Positions 17,280 to 24,611 of a stretch of DNA of 64,000 nt are shown in pieces. Position numbers and translations under genes: made by a program. The DNA is taken from NCBI RefSeq assembly GCF_009754945.1, contig NZ_WPIN01000012.1:62001-126000 (forward strand), written 5' to 3'. The DNA comes from Spirosoma arboris (GTDB lineage Bacteria > Bacteroidota > Bacteroidia > Cytophagales > Spirosomataceae). How positions within the stretch are numbered: the first letter of the stretch is position 1; each line of letters opens with the position of its first letter. A model generated the notes under the pieces. It did not search any database, was not told the origin of the DNA, and saw only the letters and a list, made by a program, of their open reading frames with translations.

Positions 17280-18599
17280 ATGTCATCATTCCGGTTTCGC
17301 GTTCCTCGTTCAATTGCCCCCCTGTTCTGGCAACAACCCATTCTGTTTTTCCTGGCCAAATGGCTACTCCTATCAGCGCTAATCGGCTTGCTGGTTGGCT
17401 CAGCCTCAGCGTTGTTTCTGGTATTGCTGGATTGGGCTACCTCATGGCGGGAAGCACATGTATGGGTTATTTCCCTATTGCCCGTTGCTGGATTTCTAAT
17501 TGGTTGCCTATATCATTATGCAGGCAAAGATGTAGAAGCGGGCAATAATTTATTGCTGGAAACGATTCACCGGCCATCCGGGATCATTCCGTTGAAGATG
17601 GCCCCGTTTGTGCTTGTCGGTACCATAACTACCCATTTATTTGGCGGATCGGCGGGCCGTGAAGGAACGGCCCTGCAAATTGGTGGCTCGATTGCGGATC
17701 AATTTACCTACTTATTTCGCCTTCGCCCCCGCGACCGTCGCTTACTTCTGATTGCTGGAATTGCGGCTGGGTTTGGTTCTGTCTTTGGGACACCCCTGGC
17801 TGGGACGATTTTTGGGCTGGAAGTATTTTTACTTGGCCGGTTGCAATACGAAGGCCTGTTCCCAGCCTTAGCCGCGTCCTTCTTTGCCGATCTGACCACC
17901 AGGGCGTGGGGTGTTGGTCACACACACTATCACATTCCCAGCATTCCCTCACTCACCGTTCCACATGTACTCTGGGCGATGTTGGCTGGCATCATCTTTG
18001 GCCTTTGCTCGATTGTATTTAGTGAACTTACACATCGAATCAGCGGGTTCTTTAAAACGCATGTAGCTTATCCTCCTTTGCGTCCGGTTATTGGCGGAGC
18101 CGTTGTGGCTTTAGCTGTGTTCGGATTAGGCACGACTAAATACATTGGCTTAGGCATTCCCACCTTGATCGCTTCGTTTACAACTCAGCTACCACCTTAT
18201 GATTTTGCCCTGAAAATCCTGTTTACCGCATTAACGCTTGGAGCAGCCTTCAAGGGTGGTGAAGTAACGCCCTTGTTCTTTATTGGCGCTACACTGGGCA
18301 ATGCGCTTTCGTTTTTCATTCCCTTACCTACCGGCTTGTTGGCGGGAATGGGATTTGTAGCGGTGTTCGCCGGGGCAGCTAATACACCCCTGGCCTGTAC
18401 GTTAATGGCCATCGAGCTCTTTGGCGCAGATTGTGGCCCCTATGCCGCTATTGCCTGCGTAATGGCTTACTTCTTCTCTGGGCATCGGGGCATATACGGT
18501 TCGCAGGTAGTGGGTCAGTCTAAACATTTGGTTTACCGACGTCATGAAGGCCAAAAGCTGGCGAGTCTGAGATCGATTCAGCGGAAAAATAGACCCTAA
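17280..18599 (+). CDS. ClC-family chloride channel/transporter
   Basis: 439 aa, about ten or eleven hydrophobic segments. ClC signatures are visible: GGSAGREGTALQIGGSIAD (the GREGP filter motif with T in place of P), AAGFGSVFGTPLAGTIFGLEV, and a late GGEVTPLFFIGATLGN. There is no C-terminal CBS domain. It should move chloride or fluoride across the inner membrane. In the region matching the gating-glutamate loop, REGT keeps the Glu. It is monocistronic with its own promoter; the downstream gap carries the promoter of the next operon. Confidence 0.9.
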   Translation: MSSFRFRVPRSIAPLFWQQPILFFLAKWLLLSALIGLLVGSASALFLVLLDWATSWREAHVWVISLLPVAGFLIGCLYHYAGKDVEAGNNLLLETIHRPSGIIPLKMAPFVLVGTITTHLFGGSAGREGTALQIGGSIADQFTYLFRLRPRDRRLLLIAGIAAGFGSVFGTPLAGTIFGLEVFLLGRLQYEGLFPALAASFFADLTTRAWGVGHTHYHIPSIPSLTVPHVLWAMLAGIIFGLCSIVFSELTHRISGFFKTHVAYPPLRPVIGGAVVALAVFGLGTTKYIGLGIPTLIASFTTQLPPYDFALKILFTALTLGAAFKGGEVTPLFFIGATLGNALSFFIPLPTGLLAGMGFVAVFAGAANTPLACTLMAIELFGADCGPYAAIACVMAYFFSGHRGIYGSQVVGQSKHLVYRRHEGQKLASLRSIQRKNRP

Positions 18600-18657
18600 A
18601 AGCGCATACCATTCTGAAATGAAGTGAGAAGTCATTAATCTCCTAGACTATTCACGA

Positions 18658-18690
18658 TTAGAATTGCATCAGAATTGGGCCATATCTTCG
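18658..18690 (+). promoter_or_regulatory. Regulon box plus -7 element before the OmpR-type regulator
   Basis: Half-sites TTAGAATTG and TCAGAATTG separated by CA (18658-18677), then 5 nt, then TATCTTCG (18683-18690; one mismatch to TAnnTTTG). The 11-bp period of the direct repeat is what OmpR/PhoB-family regulators bind. It suggests autoregulation of the regulator/kinase operon. Confidence 0.7.
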
Positions 18691-18709
18691 CTTGCATTCC
18701 TGCAGAACC

Positions 18710-19390
18710 ATGAGACTTTTAGTTGTTGAAGACGAACCAGCCCTCCGAGAATCCGTTCGTGCTTATATGGAGAAAGAAGGGTACCGTGTATCGACGGCTG
18801 GCCGATTTAATCTAGCCTCGCAACAAATTAATGATGCCGACTACGATTGTTTTCTGGTTGATATTGGCTTACCCGACGGCAGTGGACTCGATCTGGTACG
18901 TTCCATTAAAGAGAGTCAGCCGCAGGCGGGCATCATCGTGATTTCGGCCCGGACTGGTTTAGACGATAAGCTAACCGGATTAGATCTGGGCGCTGACGAT
19001 TATCTGACCAAACCCTTTCACCTTTCCGAATTAAATGCACGGGTTCGGTCGGTGCTGCGCCGGCGACTCTTCGAAGGAGAACGCATGATCACCTTCGGCG
19101 TCATTAGTATCCAGCCCCAGAACCAGTCGGTTAGTGTAAATGGGCAACCGATTGAGGTGATTGGGAAAGCGTATGAGTTGCTACTCTACTTTATTGCCAA
19201 TAAAAACCGGCTATTGAGTAAGGCAGCTATAGCCGAACACATTTGGGGAGAGTCGATGGAATTGGCGGAGTCGCACGAGTTTATTTATCAGCATGTGAAG
19301 AACTTACGGAAGAAATTGCTGGGCGCGGGTTGTCCTGATTACCTGAAAACGCGCTACGGAGTTGGTTATCTGTTTTCTCTGACACCATGA
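18710..19390 (+). CDS. OmpR-family response regulator
   Basis: 226 aa from the ATG at 18710 (MRLLVVEDEP); the frame opens six codons earlier but MRLLVVED is the canonical start. Receiver with phospho-acceptor D51 (FLVDIGLPDGSG) and Lys in LTKPFH. The winged-helix effector spans about 130-226 (EVIGKAYELLLYFIANKNRLLSK; LRKKLLGAG; KTRYGVGYLF). It overlaps the kinase gene by 4 bp. It is the obvious candidate to bind the 11-bp-period direct repeats found at its own and four other promoters. Confidence 0.95.
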   Translation: MRLLVVEDEPALRESVRAYMEKEGYRVSTAGRFNLASQQINDADYDCFLVDIGLPDGSGLDLVRSIKESQPQAGIIVISARTGLDDKLTGLDLGADDYLTKPFHLSELNARVRSVLRRRLFEGERMITFGVISIQPQNQSVSVNGQPIEVIGKAYELLLYFIANKNRLLSKAAIAEHIWGESMELAESHEFIYQHVKNLRKKLLGAGCPDYLKTRYGVGYLFSLTP

Positions 19391-20673
19391 AAAACCTGCT
19401 TTCACTCACCTTTCGGTATTATGCGGCTCTGGCCGCTTTACTGTGGTTGCTGAGTGTCCCTGTTTCCTATTTTATCATTCAGCGCCTGGTTATTCAGGAT
19501 GTGGATGATGCGCTGTTAGCCCGTAAAACCGAAATTGGTCTCCTCCTTACTAACGATCATCATCAACTCCTCGAATACCTGCCTCGCGCAGACCCAGATG
19601 TGCAACTAAAGCTGATCACCAGACAACCGGGTTTTAAACAGCCTATTTCAGATCGGCTCTATGATACGACCTATTACTTACCCCTGCTCGATGAGTGGGA
19701 ACCTCATCGGGAATTAAAAACCGGGTTATCCGTGAATGGTCAGTTGTATCAACTGCGACTTCGTCAGTCACTGGTTGAACGGGAAGACTTTATTGTGACC
19801 ATAACTGGCCTGCAAACCGGCGTTTTCTTGCTGTTACTGCTCGGTTTGGGATTAATTAACCGGCAGATGACCCGTCGGCTCTGGCAGCCGTTTACGGATG
19901 TACTGGGAATTATTCGACGATTCAGACTTGAAAAAGACCCGCTTCCAGACTGGCCTGCTACGCAGGTACTTGAGTTCAATGAGTTACAAGGTGATCTGAC
20001 GACACTCATCCGCAGGAACCAGGTTGTGTACGCTTCCCAAAAACAATTTACGGAAAACGCATCGCATGAACTGCAAACACCACTGGCGGTAATATCCGCT
20101 GAATTGGAAGTCTTATTTCAGTCAGAAGGACTTCCTGATGAAGAGCTAGCCCATGTACAGCGAGCGACCGAAGCTGTCCAGCGACTGGCGCAACTGAATA
20201 AAGCGCTCACGCTGCTCACGCAAATTGAAAATCGTCAGTTTATCGAAGACAAATCAGTGCATATTGGTCAACTCATCGACCGACTGCTCAAGACAAACGC
20301 GGAATTTATTCGCCACAAGCAACTTCGCCTGACCTATACTCAGAGCGCTGATCCAGCCGTATTGATGAACCCACAATTAGCCGAAGTGCTGCTGGGAAAC
20401 TTAGTACGAAACGCCATCCGACATACGCCCACGGGTGGAGACATCACCATCCACTTATTGGCTCATCAATTACGAGTAAGCAATTCCGGTGAATCATTAC
20501 CGTTTCCCGAAGAGGCAATTTTTGAGCGGTTTGTTAAAAATCCGGCGTTGCCTGAAGCTACCGGACTAGGTTTGGCCATTGCTCACCAGATCGCTGACCG
20601 CTACGGCTTATCGTTAACTTACACTTACGAGTCCGATCAACATCACTTCATAGTAAGCTGGCGCATCAATTGA
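19387..20673 (+). CDS. Sensor histidine kinase of the OmpR-type system
   Basis: 428 aa. TM1 lies at about 10-32, a roughly 105-residue periplasmic region follows, and TM2 is at about 138-158. Then come a linker, HisKA with H227 (NASHELQTPLAVISAELEVL) and a HATPase (LLGNLVRNAIRHTPTGG; TGLGLAIAHQIADRYG). The architecture resembles CusS/QseC-type sensors. The periplasmic segment has no motif I recognise, so the signal could be a metal, an envelope stress or a small molecule. Gene order implies a role in controlling the transporters that follow. Confidence 0.93.
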   Translation: MKNLLSLTFRYYAALAALLWLLSVPVSYFIIQRLVIQDVDDALLARKTEIGLLLTNDHHQLLEYLPRADPDVQLKLITRQPGFKQPISDRLYDTTYYLPLLDEWEPHRELKTGLSVNGQLYQLRLRQSLVEREDFIVTITGLQTGVFLLLLLGLGLINRQMTRRLWQPFTDVLGIIRRFRLEKDPLPDWPATQVLEFNELQGDLTTLIRRNQVVYASQKQFTENASHELQTPLAVISAELEVLFQSEGLPDEELAHVQRATEAVQRLAQLNKALTLLTQIENRQFIEDKSVHIGQLIDRLLKTNAEFIRHKQLRLTYTQSADPAVLMNPQLAEVLLGNLVRNAIRHTPTGGDITIHLLAHQLRVSNSGESLPFPEEAIFERFVKNPALPEATGLGLAIAHQIADRYGLSLTYTYESDQHHFIVSWRIN

Positions 20674-20683
20674 CACTGCCTTA

Positions 20684-20716
20684 TCAGAATTCCTTCATAA
20701 TTGATCGGTAAGTTTA
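20684..20716 (+). promoter_or_regulatory. Regulon box plus -7 element before the first EamA gene
   Basis: Half-sites TCAGAATTC and TCATAATTG separated by CT (20684-20703), then 5 nt, then TAAGTTTA (20709-20716; one mismatch to TAnnTTTG). Start codon at 20742. Confidence 0.65.
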
Positions 20717-20741
20717 GTCTTCACAGTCAAGTTTTAAAGCT

Positions 20742-21155
20742 ATGTGGTGGATTTATGCATTGGGATCGGCGGTTTTCGCTGCGCTAACGGCGGTTTTAGC
20801 CAAAGTTGGTATCAAAGGAGTCAATTCGGATCTGGCCACGGCGATTCGTACGGTTGTTATTTTAGTTGTCGCCTGGGGAATTGTTTTGGGCCGTGGCGGT
20901 CTGGAGAGTTTACCTACCCTGACCCGTCAAAACTGGTTATTTCTGATCCTCTCCGGGATGGCAACCGGCTTATCCTGGATTTTCTACTTCAAGGCGCTTC
21001 AACTCGGCAAAGTCTCGCAGGTAGCGCCTGTCGATAAGCTCAGTGTCGCCATTGCCATCTTACTATCCGTGCTGTTTCTGGGGGAAGTGCTGACCTGGAA
21101 AGCGGCACTCGGTGCTGTCCTGATAATAGGCGGTACGCTGGTATTGATTTTATAA
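20742..21155 (+). CDS. Half-size EamA (DMT) transporter 1
   Basis: 137 aa with four or five hydrophobic segments, one EamA repeat rather than the usual two in about 300 aa. Typical EamA sequence: ATAIRTVVILVVAWGIVL, GLSWIFYFKALQLGKVSQVAPVDKLSV and a closing GGTLVLIL. It probably works as a homodimer or with the related protein encoded 148 bp downstream. Each has its own copy of the regulon box. Substrate unknown; DMT members export metabolites or drugs. Confidence 0.88.
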   Translation: MWWIYALGSAVFAALTAVLAKVGIKGVNSDLATAIRTVVILVVAWGIVLGRGGLESLPTLTRQNWLFLILSGMATGLSWIFYFKALQLGKVSQVAPVDKLSVAIAILLSVLFLGEVLTWKAALGAVLIIGGTLVLIL

Positions 21156-21178
21156 ACGTATCCAGAGAACCCTAACGC

Positions 21179-21216
21179 AGGATTCAGATTTCCATTAGAA
21201 TTGACCTGTACGTTTG
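21179..21216 (+). promoter_or_regulatory. Regulon box plus -7 element before the second EamA gene
   Basis: Half-sites TCAGATTTC and TTAGAATTG separated by CA (21184-21203), then 5 nt, then a perfect TACGTTTG (21209-21216). The 38 bp from 21179 differ from those at 21841-21878 at a single position, so one promoter is a recent copy of the other. Confidence 0.75.
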
Positions 21217-21223
21217 CTTCCCA

Positions 21224-21273
21224 CAATCAAGTTTTCATGTATTACTTGTCTTAAGTCGAGGAAAACTTGATTG
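21224..21273 (+). promoter_or_regulatory. 5'-leader hairpin of the second EamA gene
   Basis: Perfect 13-bp inverted repeat, CAATCAAGTTTTC (21224-21236) and GAAAACTTGATTG (21261-21273), with a 24-nt loop. It begins almost exactly at the expected transcript 5' end. The loop contains ATG followed by four codons and TAA, a possible five-residue leader peptide. Not a terminator: no T tract follows. It may protect or regulate the mRNA. Confidence 0.6.
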
Positions 21274-21302
21274 AATTTGACACGTATATCCAGAAAATAG
21301 AC

Positions 21303-21725
21303 ATGGAAAAATGGGTTGCTTACGCCATCATCTCAATGCTGTTTGCCGGTCTTACTTCGGTCATTGCAAAGTTTGGGCTTAAACACGTTAGCGGAGATAC
21401 GGGCCTGGCTGTGCGTACCGTTGTCGTGTTTCTGCTTGTCTGGAGCAACGCCCTGATTGGGCAAGGGATTAACCAATTTCGTGCCCTGGATCGATCATCA
21501 GTTATTTTTCTAGCCATATCCGGCGTCACAACCTCACTATCCTGGATCTTTTATTATCGAGCCATAAAGCTCGGTCCGGTTTCGCAGGTGGCCATGATTG
21601 ACAAGGGCAGCATCGTTATTGCGTTAGTGCTCTCGGTCTGGATACTCAAAGAACCAATCACACTAAAAACGATGGGGGGAGCCATGCTCATTCTACTGGG
21701 CCTTGTCGTTATTGCCTGGAAATGA
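21303..21725 (+). CDS. Half-size EamA (DMT) transporter 2
   Basis: 140 aa from ATG 21303 (MEKWVAYAI); the frame opens at 21267 inside the leader hairpin, so the later start is preferred. It aligns throughout with the preceding EamA protein (LAVRTVVVFLLVWSNALI; SLSWIFYYRAIKLGPVSQVAMIDKGS) but is clearly diverged, consistent with a heterodimeric pair. Both lie in the putative regulon. Confidence 0.88.
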   Translation: MEKWVAYAIISMLFAGLTSVIAKFGLKHVSGDTGLAVRTVVVFLLVWSNALIGQGINQFRALDRSSVIFLAISGVTTSLSWIFYYRAIKLGPVSQVAMIDKGSIVIALVLSVWILKEPITLKTMGGAMLILLGLVVIAWK

Positions 21726-21737
21726 TTATTTAGTTAA

Positions 21738-21842
21738 CAATATTGGCATTTCAGGAAAGCTGTATTCGTTGCTGACCTGTTAGTTGACCGCCTGTTTGAG
21801 TTGATCCATAAAGACCCGGAAGAATTTACACCCTTACCATAG
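21738..21842 (+). pseudogene. Possible 3' remnant of a gene
   Basis: A 34-codon frame without a start, reading VADLLVDRLFELIHKDPEEF before a TAG stop, has protein-like composition. It sits between the EamA gene and the PepSY promoter. Chance cannot be excluded. Confidence 0.15.
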
Positions 21843-21878
21843 GATTCAGATTTCCATTAGAATTGGCCTGTACGTTTG
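21841..21878 (+). promoter_or_regulatory. Regulon box plus -7 element before the PepSY/efflux operon
   Basis: Half-sites TCAGATTTC and TTAGAATTG separated by CA (21846-21865), then 5 nt, then a perfect TACGTTTG (21871-21878). The same layout as the four other sites. Confidence 0.75.
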
Positions 21879-21913
21879 TGCTATAACCCTGGTACTAATC
21901 ACCAGTTATAGCA
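21879..21913 (+). promoter_or_regulatory. 5'-leader hairpin abutting the PepSY start codon
   Basis: TGCTATAACCCTGGT (21879-21893) pairs with ACCAGTTATAGCA (21901-21913), leaving one small bulge and a 7-nt loop. The ATG is at 21915. Nearly the whole predicted leader is this hairpin, so it could mask the initiation region. Confidence 0.55.
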
Positions 21914-21914
21914 T

Positions 21915-22343
21915 ATGCGATACACAATAGCTTTCCTACTTGTGATAGGAGTTGCCGGATCTCTACAGGCCCAACTCATATCCGAAAAACAAGTGCCGGT
22001 TACGATTCAACAGGCCTTAAAAAAACTTCACCCAACGGTACAGAACCTCCAGTGGGAACGGTCAACACCGTATTACGAAGCCATTTTTACGCTGAATAAT
22101 AACCACCGGGCGATCAAATTCGATACGAAAGGCCAGGTAGCTGAAACAGAAGTTGGCATTCCTATCGCAACCCTTCCGGCTTCCATTGCTGCCTATATGA
22201 AAGCGCATTATCCTAAAGAACGGATTCAGGCTGCGGAGACCGTCACGAAAGCGAACAGCGAAAAGACCTACGAAATTCGGATTACGGGTATGGAAGTCGT
22301 CTTTTCCAGTACCGGTAAATTCCTCGAAGAAGAAAAAGATTGA
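21915..22343 (+). CDS. PepSY-like periplasmic protein, first gene of the efflux operon
   Basis: 142 aa with signal peptide MRYTIAFLLVIGVAGSLQAQ. Two PepSY-like halves: VPVTIQQALKKLHPTVQNLQWE and TLPASIAAYMKAHYPKERIQA, then KTYEIRITGMEVVFSSTGKFL. It is paralogous to the protein at 7791-8246 along its full length. It precedes TolC, adaptor and RND genes with overlapping or touching frames. It may be a periplasmic sensor accessory or substrate-binding partner for the efflux system. That role is inference from position only. Confidence 0.87.
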   Translation: MRYTIAFLLVIGVAGSLQAQLISEKQVPVTIQQALKKLHPTVQNLQWERSTPYYEAIFTLNNNHRAIKFDTKGQVAETEVGIPIATLPASIAAYMKAHYPKERIQAAETVTKANSEKTYEIRITGMEVVFSSTGKFLEEEKD

Positions 22344-22363
22344 CGACTGTATTCACTTACGTT

Positions 22364-23695
22364 ATGAGCGCTATCATTCGAAAACAGCACCACTATTTAA
22401 AGCTGGGCCTGAGTTTAGGATTATTATGCCTTGCCGGCCTGATTCCCTTGCTGGCTCAGCCACCTCAACAAGGTTTGGAGGTATACTTAACTAGTGCTCG
22501 CCAAACCAGTCCACTGATCCGGGACAATCAGCTTCAGATTCAGGGTAATGCCCTGGAAGCGCAGCGGTTACTGGCGCTCTACACCAAACCATTGGTGCAA
22601 TTAAACGGGAATGCCCAATTCGCTCCGATTTTTTCCATGGACAATGGAGGAGTAAAACCCGATTTTAACTCCAATGGAGCCAGCCGGTATTACGGTTATG
22701 ATCTGGCCGTTTCCAATGGAGGGTTGTATCAGGGGTTGGTGAATGTGACCCAACCCATTTCTAATCTGTTTCGGGCCAAAGCCTACGCGGAGCCATTAGC
22801 GCTGGCTTCCCAGATTAGTCAGGCTGTTATTGGGTTGGGGCAGCACGATGTAGAGCGGATTGTCACTGATCAATATATCCTTTGTCTGCAGGATCGCTTG
22901 CAGGTTCAGTACACCGACAGCCTGCTCCAAGTACTGAGTGATCAACGGCTTATCGTCAAGAAATTCGTCGAATCCTCCCTGCTCAAACAGTCCGATCTAA
23001 CGCTGGTGGATATTGAAGCCGAAACCCAACGCAACCTGCGGGTGGGTTATCAAACCGCCTATCGGCGGGATGTTCTGGAACTGAATGCTCTGAGTGGGAT
23101 TGTCGATACAACCCAGGTCGACCTGGCTCCCCTGAACCTGACGATGGCCCCTGATATTGGGTTTGCTGAATCTGGGTTTACCCGACGTTACGCATTGGAT
23201 AGCCTGACCCTACGCGCCCAGCAGAACATCTTCGAGCTGAAGTACCGGCCTCAGTGGATTTTCAACGCCAATGGTGGTCTCAATACATCGTACCTACCCG
23301 AGATCCCGATGCGATTTGGCTTCGGTGCGGGCGTATCGCTGGTCTGGACACTCTATGACGGGCATCAAAAACGACTAAACGCCCAGCGAACGGCCATTTT
23401 GCAACAGAGTTACGGCAATTATCGCCGGTTCATGATCAATCAGAATGACGTGCGTCGGGAACGGATTCGCGGAGAATTACGTGGATTGGAAAATCGACTA
23501 CTCGTCTACCAACAGCAGATCGCGGGCTATCAATCGGTACTGGCCTCCTATCGCCGGGAGCTGTTGCAGGGCCAGTTGCCCATCATCAATTATATCACCG
23601 TCGTGAAAAACATGGTAGCCGTCCGCCGGGACGCGCTATTGCTTCAGTCAAACCGACAACTCCTCATCAATGCGTACAATTATTATAACTGGTAG
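22364..23695 (+). CDS. TolC-family outer-membrane efflux protein
   Basis: 443 aa from ATG 22364 (MSAIIRKQHHY); a TTG at 22340 overlapping the upstream stop would add eight residues. A signal-like hydrophobic stretch (LGLSLGLLCLAGLIPLLAQ) is followed by two long alpha-helical hairpin halves (LALASQISQAVIGLGQHDVERIV; RRERIRGELRGLENRLLVYQQQIAGYQSVL) typical of TolC. It would form the trimeric outer-membrane duct for the RND pump encoded downstream. It overlaps the adaptor gene by 26 bp. Confidence 0.88.
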   Translation: MSAIIRKQHHYLKLGLSLGLLCLAGLIPLLAQPPQQGLEVYLTSARQTSPLIRDNQLQIQGNALEAQRLLALYTKPLVQLNGNAQFAPIFSMDNGGVKPDFNSNGASRYYGYDLAVSNGGLYQGLVNVTQPISNLFRAKAYAEPLALASQISQAVIGLGQHDVERIVTDQYILCLQDRLQVQYTDSLLQVLSDQRLIVKKFVESSLLKQSDLTLVDIEAETQRNLRVGYQTAYRRDVLELNALSGIVDTTQVDLAPLNLTMAPDIGFAESGFTRRYALDSLTLRAQQNIFELKYRPQWIFNANGGLNTSYLPEIPMRFGFGAGVSLVWTLYDGHQKRLNAQRTAILQQSYGNYRRFMINQNDVRRERIRGELRGLENRLLVYQQQIAGYQSVLASYRRELLQGQLPIINYITVVKNMVAVRRDALLLQSNRQLLINAYNYYNW

Positions 23696-24611
23696 CCTCT
23701 GGGTTACTTTGCTACTGGTGCTGGGTGCCTGTAGTTCGTCGGATCAAGCGGGTTCTGCTCCAGCGCAGGATCAGGCGGTTGCCCGCACACCCGTTACGGT
23801 ACAGGCAATCGGTCGGGGCGGCATCAGCAACAGTCTGACGCTGTTTGGTACCACGCTCTATCTGCGTCGAAACGCGGTTACTGCGCCCGTAGCCGCCTTT
23901 ATTACCAAAGTTTATGTAAGCCTGGGTCAGCGGGTTCAGAGCGGGCAGCCTCTCTATCAACTCGAGACTAAAGAGCGTCGGGCGCTGGGAAACCTATCCG
24001 TTGGGGGCGACTCGGCGCTATTGGGACGGATCATCGTCAAAGCGGCCTCCGGTGGTCTGATTAGCACTTTCGATAAACAACAGACCGGCGATTACGTGTT
24101 GGAAGGCACTCAGCTTTGTACCATTGCTGAGGATAATGCGCTGGCCGTTCAGGTCAACGTTCCTTACGAATATCAGGCGCTGGCCAAACCCGGACGGAGT
24201 TGCCGGGTTCGCCTGCCCGATGGACGTGCCCTAACCGCTACGTTCCAAACGCCCCTGACAACGGTTAATGCGCTGGCACAAACCCAGAGCGTTCTGGCCC
24301 GAATCAATAGCCCTGTGCCCTTGCCCGAAAACCTCACCGTACAAGTCGATGTGACCAGTCAGGCTAATCCACAGGCACAATTGCTTCCGAAGGCTGCTAT
24401 CCTGAGCGATGAAATGCTCCAACATTTTTGGGTGATGCGGCTAATTAACGACAGTACCGCCGTGAAAGTCCCGGTACAATTGGGCGAGAAGACTACGACC
24501 ACCGTCGAGGTGAAAAGCCCCATTTTCGGGGCTGGCGATCGAATCATCACGGAAGGCAATTACGGCCTGCCCGATACCGCTCGGGTGCTGGTAAACGCGA
24601 AAAAGCTATGA
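23670..24611 (+). CDS. Efflux RND periplasmic adaptor lipoprotein
   Basis: 313 aa. Lipoprotein signal with lipobox LGAC near residue 21. The barrel-sandwich/lipoyl-like halves are at about 45-100 (LTLFGTTLYLRRNAVTAPVAAFITKVYVSLGQRVQSGQPL) and 120-150, and a beta-barrel domain follows. The long helical hairpin is very short or absent, as in compact adaptors. It should link the RND permease to the TolC-like duct. The gene overlaps both neighbours (26 bp and 4 bp). Confidence 0.87.
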   Translation: MRTIIITGSLWVTLLLVLGACSSSDQAGSAPAQDQAVARTPVTVQAIGRGGISNSLTLFGTTLYLRRNAVTAPVAAFITKVYVSLGQRVQSGQPLYQLETKERRALGNLSVGGDSALLGRIIVKAASGGLISTFDKQQTGDYVLEGTQLCTIAEDNALAVQVNVPYEYQALAKPGRSCRVRLPDGRALTATFQTPLTTVNALAQTQSVLARINSPVPLPENLTVQVDVTSQANPQAQLLPKAAILSDEMLQHFWVMRLINDSTAVKVPVQLGEKTTTTVEVKSPIFGAGDRIITEGNYGLPDTARVLVNAKKL

